Position numbers and translations under genes: made by a program | Notes under the pieces: model-generated | Seen by the model: only the letters and a program-made list of their open reading frames with translations | The model's database searches: none | Told to the model about the DNA's origin: nothing | In this document: piece after piece, positions 8,056 to 14,871 of the stretch | How positions within the stretch are numbered: position 1 is the first letter of the stretch | Layout: every line of letters starts with the position of its first letter | NCBI GenBank assembly: GCA_900548875.1 | Contig: URMA01000018.1 | Location: 1 to 45,087, forward strand | DNA length: 45,087 nucleotides | Direction of reading: 5' to 3' | Origin: an uncultured Porphyromonadaceae bacterium | GTDB taxonomy: Bacteria > Bacteroidota > Bacteroidia > Bacteroidales > Muribaculaceae

Positions 8056-10209
8056 ATGAAACGAATCTTGTTATCAGCGTTTGTTGCTTGTTCCGCAATG
8101 TTCGCTTTCGCGGCAGAAACGGTTCAGTCGCCTGACGGGAACCTTTCGGTGACGTTCGATTTGAACAATGACGGAACTCCGACTTATTCCATGAACTTTA
8201 AGGGCAAGGAAGTGATGAAGCCGAGTAAATTGGGCTTGGAACTGAAAAAGGGCACTTCTTTGATGGACGGTTTCAAACTGGAAAAAACTACCCGCTCCAC
8301 ATTCGACGAAACTTGGGAGCCGGTATGGGGTGAAACGAAAACTATCCGTAACCACTACAATGAAATGGCTGTACGCCTTTCCCAGCAGGCTGACGGCAAA
8401 ACCCGCTATATGATTATCCGTTTCCGTGTTTACGACGACGGTATGGGTTTGCGCTATGAATGGCCCGAACAGAAGGATTTCACGTATTTTGTCATTAAGG
8501 AAGAACATACGCAGTTTGCCATGACCGGCGACCACACAGCCTATTGGATTCCCGGCGACTACGACACGCAGGAATACGACTACGCTATCACCCGCCTGTC
8601 GGAAATCCGCGGAAAAATGAACGATATGCTGAATCCGGGCAACGCTTCAACGACGGTATTCTCTCCGACCGGCGTGCAGACTTCGCTCCAAATCAAGACC
8701 GACGACGGTATCTATCTGAATATCCACGAAGCGGCTTGTGTCAACTATTCAACCATGCACCTCAACCTTGACGATAAGAACCTCGTGTTTGAATCGTGGC
8801 TTACTCCCGATGCACGCGGCGACAAGGGCTACATGATGGCTCCGTGTCACACTCCGTGGCGTACGGTAATGGTGACTGACAACGCTTGCGACGTTTTGGC
8901 ATCCAAACTGATTCTCAATCTGAACGAACCTTGCAAACTCGAGGATACTTCCTGGATTCATCCGACAAAATACATGGGTGTATGGTGGGAAATGATTACC
9001 GGTAAGGGCACTTGGTCGTATACGGATTTCCATGCCGTGAATCTCGACAGCATCGACTATAAGAGTGCGAAACCCAACCTTACTCACAGCGCCAACAATG
9101 AAAACGTGAAGCGTTATATCGATTTTGCTTCCGAGCACGGTTTCGACGAACTGCTCGTTGAAGGCTGGAATATCGGTTGGGAAGACTGGATTGGCAATGA
9201 AAAGGACTATGTGTTCGACTTCGTTACTCCGAACCCGGATTTCGATATAGACATGCTCAACAAGTATGCGCATGAAAAAGGTATCAAGCTGATGATGCAC
9301 CATGAAACTTCCGGTTCGCTCCGCAACTACGAACGCCACATGGAGGCTGCCTACGACCTGATGAACAAATACGGCTACGATGCAGTGAAGAGCGGCTATG
9401 TAGGCAATATCCTTCCACGAGGTGAACATCACTACGGACAGTGGGCCAACAACCACTATCTCTATGCCATCGAGCAGGCAGCGAAACACAAAATCATGGT
9501 GAACGCTCACGAGGCTACTCGTCCGACGGGCTTGTGCCGCACATACCCTAACTTGGTAGGAAACGAAAGTGCCCGCGGTACAGAGTACCAGGCATTCGGC
9601 GGAACAATGCCTCACCATGTTACTATCCTTCCGTTCACCCGTTTGCAGGGCGGTCCGATGGACTACACTCCGGGTATCTTCTGCATGGATCTTTCCAAGT
9701 TTGCTCCGAGCAACCAGTCAAAGGTGAATGCAACGCTTTGCAACCAACTGGCTCTTTATGTGACGATGTACTCACCGCTTCAGATGGCTGCCGACCTTCC
9801 GGAAAACTATGCTCGCTATATGGATGCTTTCCAGTTTATCAAGGATGTGGCCGTAGATTGGGACGACAGTAAGTATCTTGCAGCCGAACCGGGCGAATAT
9901 ATTGTTGCCGCCCGTAAGGAAAAAGGTTCTGAAAACTGGTTTGTTGGCGGTGTTACCAACGAAAATGCACGTACAATGCCGTTGGCATTCGACTTCCTCA
10001 ACAAGGATCAGAAGTACGTGGCTACGGTCTATGCCGATGCCAAGGATGCCGACTACGCTACGAACCCCGAGAAATATGTGATTACGAAGGGTATCGTTAC
10101 ATCCAAGGATAAAGTGAAAATCTTTATGGCACGTGGCGGCGGTTTTGCTGTCAGTCTGATTCCGGCAACCGATGCCGACAAGGGCTTGAAGAAATTGAAA
10201 CTCAAATAG
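8056..10209 (+). CDS. susB: SusB-type glycoside hydrolase family 97 (alpha-glucosidase)
   Basis: A 717-residue periplasmic enzyme with a signal peptide (MKRILLSAFVACSAMFAFAA). GH97 enzymes have an N-terminal super-beta-sandwich, a TIM barrel and a C-terminal beta domain. The inverting, SusB-like type is indicated by Glu486 (VNAHEATRPTG) and Glu510 (ARGTEYQAFGG): these are 24 residues apart, the same spacing as the catalytic Glu508/Glu532 pair of Bacteroides SusB. The position that carries the nucleophilic Asp in retaining GH97 enzymes reads AVKSGYVG here. Expected activity: release of glucose from alpha-1,4 and possibly alpha-1,6 glucosides made during starch breakdown. It follows a SusR-type regulator but there is no susC, susD or susA nearby. 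Confidence 0.95.
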   Translation: MKRILLSAFVACSAMFAFAAETVQSPDGNLSVTFDLNNDGTPTYSMNFKGKEVMKPSKLGLELKKGTSLMDGFKLEKTTRSTFDETWEPVWGETKTIRNHYNEMAVRLSQQADGKTRYMIIRFRVYDDGMGLRYEWPEQKDFTYFVIKEEHTQFAMTGDHTAYWIPGDYDTQEYDYAITRLSEIRGKMNDMLNPGNASTTVFSPTGVQTSLQIKTDDGIYLNIHEAACVNYSTMHLNLDDKNLVFESWLTPDARGDKGYMMAPCHTPWRTVMVTDNACDVLASKLILNLNEPCKLEDTSWIHPTKYMGVWWEMITGKGTWSYTDFHAVNLDSIDYKSAKPNLTHSANNENVKRYIDFASEHGFDELLVEGWNIGWEDWIGNEKDYVFDFVTPNPDFDIDMLNKYAHEKGIKLMMHHETSGSLRNYERHMEAAYDLMNKYGYDAVKSGYVGNILPRGEHHYGQWANNHYLYAIEQAAKHKIMVNAHEATRPTGLCRTYPNLVGNESARGTEYQAFGGTMPHHVTILPFTRLQGGPMDYTPGIFCMDLSKFAPSNQSKVNATLCNQLALYVTMYSPLQMAADLPENYARYMDAFQFIKDVAVDWDDSKYLAAEPGEYIVAARKEKGSENWFVGGVTNENARTMPLAFDFLNKDQKYVATVYADAKDADYATNPEKYVITKGIVTSKDKVKIFMARGGGFAVSLIPATDADKGLKKLKLK

Positions 10210-10238
10210 AAAAAGTATATTTTAAGGTGTTTATCAAG

Positions 10239-10280
10239 GCTGCCACATCCCGACCGACGGATGTGGCAGCTTTTCTGTTG
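10239..10280 (+). terminator. rho-independent terminator after the GH97 gene
   Basis: A perfect 12-bp stem (GCTGCCACATCC 10239-10250 with GGATGTGGCAGC 10259-10270), an 8-nt loop and a following TTTTCTGTT tract. Confidence 0.9.
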
Positions 10281-10358
10281 TAAAAAAGAAAGAATTTCTT
10301 TTAGTTTCCAAAAACATGTTTTATCTTTACAAAATCCAATTTAAAGACAGAAGGTACT

Positions 10359-10883
10359 ATGAAACAATATTATTTTGTAAACAGCCAGGGACAGCAGATG
10401 GGCCCTGTGCCGATGGAAGAATTGAAAAATCAGAATATACAGCGCAATACTCCAGTGTGGTGCGAAGGGATGACCGACTGGACCGAAGCCGGACAAGTGC
10501 CGGAACTGGGATTCCTGTTTGCATCAGGTCCGACTTACGGTTACGGACAGGGCGGCTTTTCGCAGGGCAGTTATGGAAATGTGCCTCCGCAGAATCCGGT
10601 CTATAACGCTCCGATGCAGAAGCCTGACAATTATTTGGTTTGGGCTATTCTTTGTACAGCGCTTTGCTGTATTCCGCTCGGTATCGTTGCCATCGTATAT
10701 GCCGCCAGGGTTGACTCCCTATGGTCGGAGGGAAGATATGAAGAGGCTGTCAACTCATCGAACAAGGCAAAAAAGTTCACTATCATCGGTGCCATTATTT
10801 CGGTAGTGTTGGGCATTCTCTATTTCATATTCGCGATAGCGTTGGGAATTTTTAGTGCCAGTGAAGAATTATACTATTATTAA
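10359..10883 (+). CDS. GYF_2 domain plus dispanin/CD225-like membrane protein (copy 1)
   Basis: A 174-residue protein with no signal peptide. Residues 1-55 form a GYF_2 (DUF4339) domain: YYFVNSQGQQMGPVPMEEL, then NTPVWCEGMTDWTEAGQVPEL. After a Gly/Tyr/Pro/Gln-rich linker comes a CD225/dispanin-like membrane unit: KPDNYLVWAILCTALCCIPLGIVAIVYAARVDSLW, an amphipathic region rich in Lys/Ala, and a second helix IIGAIISVVLGILYFIFAIALGIF. In eukaryotes CD225 proteins include IFITMs; in bacteria the role of this fusion is unknown. Two further copies lie downstream at 11362 and 11881. The stop codon overlaps the next start by one base (TAATG), indicating translational coupling. Confidence 0.88.
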   Translation: MKQYYFVNSQGQQMGPVPMEELKNQNIQRNTPVWCEGMTDWTEAGQVPELGFLFASGPTYGYGQGGFSQGSYGNVPPQNPVYNAPMQKPDNYLVWAILCTALCCIPLGIVAIVYAARVDSLWSEGRYEEAVNSSNKAKKFTIIGAIISVVLGILYFIFAIALGIFSASEELYYY

Positions 10884-11284
10884 TGGCAGCTGTTGACAAC
10901 AGAAAAAAACGAAGAATTTATCTTTTTGTCATAGTGGCGGCGGTTTCAATCGTCGCCATTTATTCTTATTGTGTCGACACGTTGCAGTCGGTATTGGCTC
11001 CCAAATGCTTTTTCCTGATGCTGACGGGCTGGAAATGTCCGGGGTGCGGTACGCAGAGAGCTTTGCATGAACTTGTCCATCTGAATATCGGCGGTGTGTG
11101 GCACACGAATCCCATTCTTTTTCTGGCAATACCCTATATGCTGCTGCTTGTCTATCTAACTTACTTCGGAGGCGAGCGGCGCTATCCGCGGTTGAACGAA
11201 GCGGTCTACAGCTCGCGCGGAGTAATGACGGTGTTTTATATCATTGTGGCCTATTGGGTGTTGAGAAATGTGTTCGGTTTCTAA
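10883..11284 (+). CDS. DUF2752 membrane protein
   Basis: A 133-residue integral membrane protein with three or four predicted helices: IYLFVIVAAVSIVAIYSYCV, PILFLAIPYMLLLVYLTYFGG, and GVMTVFYIIVAYWVLRNVFGF. The hallmark of DUF2752 is present between helices 1 and 2: TGWKCPGCGTQRALHELVHLN, with the CPGCGTQRA cysteine motif. Function of the family is unknown. It overlaps the preceding GYF_2/dispanin gene by one base, and such proteins are often encoded with CD225-like proteins, so a shared membrane process is likely. Confidence 0.9.
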   Translation: MAAVDNRKKRRIYLFVIVAAVSIVAIYSYCVDTLQSVLAPKCFFLMLTGWKCPGCGTQRALHELVHLNIGGVWHTNPILFLAIPYMLLLVYLTYFGGERRYPRLNEAVYSSRGVMTVFYIIVAYWVLRNVFGF

Positions 11285-11361
11285 CAAGAACCAAAACTTT
11301 CCGCAAAATAATTGCGGCATTTGGAAAAATAGTTGTAAATTGTGACGTAAATTTTAGGGTA

Positions 11362-11868
11362 ATGAAGTACTATTATTTTATTAACAGTTTTAATAATCGG
11401 AAAGGTCCGTTTCGCATAGACGAACTGCATAATTACAATATCCATCCCGATACGCTGGTATGGTGTGAAGGCATGCCCAACTGGATGCCAGCCGGACAAG
11501 TTCCCGAATTGGCTTTTCTGTTTTCCGACAAAGGCCAAAGTTATTCGCAATCCTACACTGCGCAAGCTCCCCGGCCGTTTGCCGATAAGCCCGACAGCTA
11601 TCTGGTATGGTCGATTCTCAACCTGATTTTCTGTAATCTTTTTGTGGGGATTGCAGCGCTTGTGTTCAGTATTCTGGTGGAATCCAATTGGGACAACCGG
11701 AAATATGAGCAGGCCGTTTCTGCCTCCAAAAATGCCCGTATTCTCAATATTATCGGTTTAGTGTTGGGCATTCTCAGTGTGGTCGTTTGGATCGTGCTTT
11801 GGGTGATTTACGGGTTTACTATTTTCGGACTGTTGGGGTTGGCCGGTGCAGAAGCGTGTTATATTTAG
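11362..11868 (+). CDS. GYF_2 domain plus dispanin/CD225-like membrane protein (copy 2)
   Basis: A 168-residue paralogue of the 10359 protein. The GYF_2 domain reads YYFINSFNNRKGPFRIDEL, then DTLVWCEGMPNWMPAGQVPELAFLF. After a Ser/Tyr/Gln/Pro linker, two membrane segments follow: KPDSYLVWSILNLIFCNLFVGIAALVFSILVESNW, and IIGLVLGILSVVVWIVLWVIYGF. The Cys-Cys seen in the first membrane helix of copies 1 and 3 is replaced by Phe-Cys-Asn here. The open frame extends upstream to 11098 inside the DUF2752 gene; homology with the other copies places the start at the ATG at 11362. A 77-bp gap separates it from DUF2752. Confidence 0.88.
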   Translation: MKYYYFINSFNNRKGPFRIDELHNYNIHPDTLVWCEGMPNWMPAGQVPELAFLFSDKGQSYSQSYTAQAPRPFADKPDSYLVWSILNLIFCNLFVGIAALVFSILVESNWDNRKYEQAVSASKNARILNIIGLVLGILSVVVWIVLWVIYGFTIFGLLGLAGAEACYI

Positions 11869-11880
11869 GCCGTTCACGTG

Positions 11881-12366
11881 ATGGACAAGGAATACTTCTA
11901 TATAAATGAAAATGGCGAACGGATTGGCCCGTTGAAGCTGGAGGAACTTCGTTATCACAAGGTGTTTCCGGACACCAAAGTTTGGTGTGAGGGAATGTCC
12001 GACTGGCGTTCTGCTGCTGAGGTATCCGAACTTGCGTTCCTGTTTACGAAAAACGAGGTGCCACCTTTTCATCAGTACGCGCCCGGCGATTCGGTTGACA
12101 ATGCTGCATCATTACCTTATACGCAAAAGCCCAATTCCTATCTTGTTTGGTCCATATTGGCTACGGTGTTTTGTTGTCTTCCCTTTGGAATAGCAGGCAT
12201 CGTGTATGCTTCGCGTGTTGATTCCTATTGGGTTCAAGGCTATTACGAAGCCGCCTACAAGGCATCGAAAAAAGCCCGCCTTTATACGATTATAAGTGTG
12301 TTGTGTGCCATCATCCCTTATGTAGTGCTTTTCATTGCGTTTAGTGTTGGCACATTATTGCATTAA
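11881..12366 (+). CDS. GYF_2 domain plus dispanin/CD225-like membrane protein (copy 3)
   Basis: A 161-residue paralogue: GYF_2 domain (YFYINENGERIGPLKLEEL, then DTKVWCEGMSDWRSAAEVSELAFLF), short linker, then KPNSYLVWSILATVFCCLPFGIAGIVYASRVDSYW and a second helix TIISVLCAIIPYVVLFIAF. It is closer to copy 1 than copy 2 in the membrane part (CC-x-P-x-GI-x-x-IVYA-x-RVDS). I start at the ATG at 11881; a GTG lies just before it at 11878. It is 12 bp downstream of copy 2 and the array closes with a strong bidirectional terminator. Confidence 0.88.
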   Translation: MDKEYFYINENGERIGPLKLEELRYHKVFPDTKVWCEGMSDWRSAAEVSELAFLFTKNEVPPFHQYAPGDSVDNAASLPYTQKPNSYLVWSILATVFCCLPFGIAGIVYASRVDSYWVQGYYEAAYKASKKARLYTIISVLCAIIPYVVLFIAFSVGTLLH

Positions 12367-12444
12367 ATATTCGTCAGAGGACACAGCTGACAAATAAGTG
12401 TTGGCGTTTTCTATCGGACAGTATGGAATGAACCTAAGCGGCAT

Positions 12445-12482
12445 AAAAAAACGGAAACTGCGTGGGCGGTTTCCGTTTTTTT
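12445..12482. terminator. bidirectional rho-independent terminator
   Basis: AAAAAAACGGAAAC (12445-12458) pairs with GTTTCCGTTTTTTT (12469-12482) around a 10-nt loop. A-tract and T-tract on both sides suit termination for the plus-strand array and the convergent minus-strand gene at 12501. Confidence 0.88.
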
Positions 12483-12500
12483 ATGTGGGAATGTTGTTGA

Positions 12501-13430
12501 CTATTTGTCCATCGAGAATGAGCGGGAAACAAGGCGGTAGTTGTCGACAAACACTTCTACCGTGTATGTGCCTTTGTTGAGCACTGTGTTTACGTTGTGG
12601 TAAACGGTCAGCGATACTTCCTGCTGGTCGTATTCAATTGTTTTCCGTTCGGTGTAAGCTACGTTGCCGCCTTCAAACGGGAATGTGGCACCGTTGCCGA
12701 GCACATTGCCTTCCGGGCTGACGATGCGGACATAGAATGTCTTTTCGCCTACCGGAGTTGAATTGTTTTGAGGAATGGTGAAGCTGACAATCAACTGCTT
12801 GGCCTTGCTGATACGTTTTTCGGTTTTGCCGCGTTTGTTGACGGGCGTAAAGCGAAGACCGGTCAAATTGAGCTTTTCGGCCAGTTCCATACGCTGCGAC
12901 AGTACTTGGTTCTTTTCCGAAACACTCGAAACCTGGCTGACCAGCTGACGGTTCTTTTCCTTGATTTCCATGTTTTCAGCTTTCAGTCCGGCATTTTCCT
13001 TACCGAGCGAATCAATGACGGCAACGTAGTGGCGCATCAGTTTCTTCAGCGTGGAAATTTCGTCTTGCAATTCCTTGATACGTTTTCCGGAGGTGATTTT
13101 CTGCGTTTTCAGTTCGACAAGCAGTTTTTCCACTTTTTCCTTGGCTTCCGCATATTTTTCAATGAGGGAGTCGTTTTGCAGGTATTGTGCCTGGTTTTCA
13201 TATTGCTGGAATTCCGTGTTCAGCTGTTCGTATTCACCGGCAAGCTGCAATTGGTCGTTGACAAGCTTCAAAGAATCGATTTGAGCCTGCATCTGATCCG
13301 TTTTTGAGTTGCAGGAACTAAACGACAGCACAACCAGTCCCAACAGGGCAATAATAACCAGAATGCCGCCCAGCCGAACGAGCTTGTGGCCTTTCTGGAT
13401 TTCCTTATCTTCCGTGTTATTCAAGTCCAT
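12501..13430 (-). CDS. membrane-anchored coiled-coil protein of unknown function
   Basis: A 309-residue protein with a short cytoplasmic N-terminus, one membrane helix or signal anchor (GGILVIIALLGLVVLSFSSC; the Cys could also make it a lipoprotein), a long heptad-rich coiled coil at about 45-190 (QMQAQIDSLKLVNDQLQL through LVSQVSSVSEKNQVLSQRMELAEKL), and a C-terminal beta domain of about 110 residues (LIVSFTIPQNNSTPVGEKTFYV ... TYTVEVFVDNYRLVSRSFSM). This layout is common in Bacteroidales and often mislabelled as a chromosome-partitioning protein; no function is established. A likely -7 box (TATATTTG) lies at 13461-13468 on the same strand. Confidence 0.8.
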   Translation of the reverse strand: MDLNNTEDKEIQKGHKLVRLGGILVIIALLGLVVLSFSSCNSKTDQMQAQIDSLKLVNDQLQLAGEYEQLNTEFQQYENQAQYLQNDSLIEKYAEAKEKVEKLLVELKTQKITSGKRIKELQDEISTLKKLMRHYVAVIDSLGKENAGLKAENMEIKEKNRQLVSQVSSVSEKNQVLSQRMELAEKLNLTGLRFTPVNKRGKTEKRISKAKQLIVSFTIPQNNSTPVGEKTFYVRIVSPEGNVLGNGATFPFEGGNVAYTERKTIEYDQQEVSLTVYHNVNTVLNKGTYTVEVFVDNYRLVSRSFSMDK

Positions 13431-13460
13431 TGTTTTTATTGATAACCATTTTCAAAAGTG

Positions 13461-13468
13461 CAAATATA
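13461..13468 (-). promoter_or_regulatory. -7 box (TATATTTG) for the coiled-coil gene
   Basis: Matches TAnnTTTG about 30 bp upstream of the ATG at 13430. Confidence 0.45.
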
Positions 13469-13633
13469 GTCAGTTTTTTTAATTTATAAAAATAACTGAA
13501 AATATCGTATTTTTTTTCACCTCAAACGGTTGTTAGACCGACAAACAAAGTTTGGCTGTTGATGGTGTGTTTAATTGTCTTCCGCACTGTTGTCGGCATC
13601 TCGCATCTCAATCTGTCTGACAGCAGCGCAAAA

Positions 13634-14578
13634 TCAGTCAATCGGGTAGTCGGTATAGTCGTACAGCACGGTCGACAGGTAGCGCTCTCCGGTATCGGGA
13701 AGGAGCGCAACGATGGTTTTGCCTTTGTTTTCCGGTTGTTGTCCCAGTTTCAGAGCCACATACAATGCCGCACCCGACGATATTCCGGCAAGCAGTCCTT
13801 CGTTTTTCGCCAGTTCGCGGCTTGTCTTGATGGCGTCGGAATTGGTCACGGTGATGATTTCATCCACAACTTCACGGTTGAAATTGCCCGGGACGAAGTT
13901 GGCACCGATGCCCTGAATCATGTGAGGACCCGGCACGCCTTTCGTCAGCATGGGGGAACTCTCCGGCTCAACGGCCACGATGCGGATGTTCGGATTATAT
14001 TGCTTCAAGGTGGCACCTGTTCCGGAAACAGTGCCGCCTGTGCCCACTCCGGCTACAAAAATGTCGACTTTTCCGTCGGTGTCTCGCCATATTTCTTCCG
14101 CCGTCTTTTTGTGGGCAGCGGGATTGGCCGGATTTTCAAACTGTTGCAGAATGATGGCATTGCCAAGGGTTTGCCGCAGTTCTTCGGCCTTGTCGATGGC
14201 ACCCTGCATGCCCTCGCTGCCGGGCGTAAGCACGATTTCCGCTCCCAGGGCGCTGAGCAGTTTCCGGCGTTCAAGGCTCATGGTTTCGGGCATGGTGAGA
14301 ATGACACGGTAGCCTTTGAGTTTCGCTACCCATGCCAGGCCGATGCCGGTGTTTCCGCTCGTCGGTTCAATGATGACAGAGCCGGGTTTCAGCAGATTCT
14401 TCTTTTCTGCATCGACAATCATGGAGAGGGCCGCGCGGTCCTTCACGCTACCGCCGGGGTTGAATGATTCGATTTTCGCAAGTACCCGGGCATTGTCGGT
14501 TGAAAGCGGCATTCTGTGTAATGCAAGCAACGGAGTGTTGCCGATAAGTTCAGTCAAGCTGTTATAAATCTTTTCCAT
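13634..14578 (-). CDS. cysK: cysteine synthase A (O-acetylserine sulfhydrylase)
   Basis: A 314-residue PLP enzyme that makes L-cysteine from O-acetylserine and sulfide in the cytoplasm. The PLP lysine is Lys46 in NPGGSVKDR; the substrate loop is PTSGNTGIGLA; the phosphate-binding glycine loop is VGTGGTVSGTG; and the C-terminal serine near the pyridine nitrogen lies in LPDTGERYLS. The frame stays open upstream to 14755, but that part does not resemble CysK, and the ATG at 14578 gives the standard start (MEKIYNSLTELIGNTPLL). It is divergent from the antiporter gene. Confidence 0.96.
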   Translation of the reverse strand: MEKIYNSLTELIGNTPLLALHRMPLSTDNARVLAKIESFNPGGSVKDRAALSMIVDAEKKNLLKPGSVIIEPTSGNTGIGLAWVAKLKGYRVILTMPETMSLERRKLLSALGAEIVLTPGSEGMQGAIDKAEELRQTLGNAIILQQFENPANPAAHKKTAEEIWRDTDGKVDIFVAGVGTGGTVSGTGATLKQYNPNIRIVAVEPESSPMLTKGVPGPHMIQGIGANFVPGNFNREVVDEIITVTNSDAIKTSRELAKNEGLLAGISSGAALYVALKLGQQPENKGKTIVALLPDTGERYLSTVLYDYTDYPID

Positions 14579-14682
14579 ATACAATTGAAATGCAAATAAA
14601 ATGGTGTAGTTTGTATCATTCTTTTGTACTTTTGTCCGAATTGTCAGCGGGATGAAATCTTGTATATCCCGAAGAATTTTCG

Positions 14683-14690
14683 TAATTTTG
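14683..14690 (+). promoter_or_regulatory. -7 box (TAATTTTG) upstream of the antiporter gene
   Basis: Lies in the 293-bp divergent region between cysK and the antiporter. A second match, TACTTTTG, is at 14627-14634. Neither has a good -33 partner at 19-21 bp. Nothing else is evident in this region. Confidence 0.4.
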
Positions 14691-14871
14691 CACGTGCAGA
14701 ATGAATAACGCAACTGTTGCGTTTTTACATGTGTGTTTAACATTTTAAATGGCAATTTGGTTTAACGGTGTGCTTCGATTTTGTCATTTTTCGGATAAAA
14801 AGCCGGATTTGACCGACGTTTTCCGAAAGATGACGGCATGAAGTGGGCCGTGCCGGTAGCCGAAAGTTAAT

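Noticed and set aside
8749..9618. Minus-strand ORF of 289 codons
   Set aside because: Antisense to the GH97 catalytic domain; no domain or start signal supports it.
11098..11361. Extended N-terminus for GYF_2 copy 2
   Set aside because: It overlaps DUF2752 and is not seen in the other two copies, which start directly at the GYF_2 domain.
14579..14755. Extended N-terminus for cysK
   Set aside because: CysK homologues start at the equivalent of MEKIYNSLTEL; the extension occupies the promoter region.
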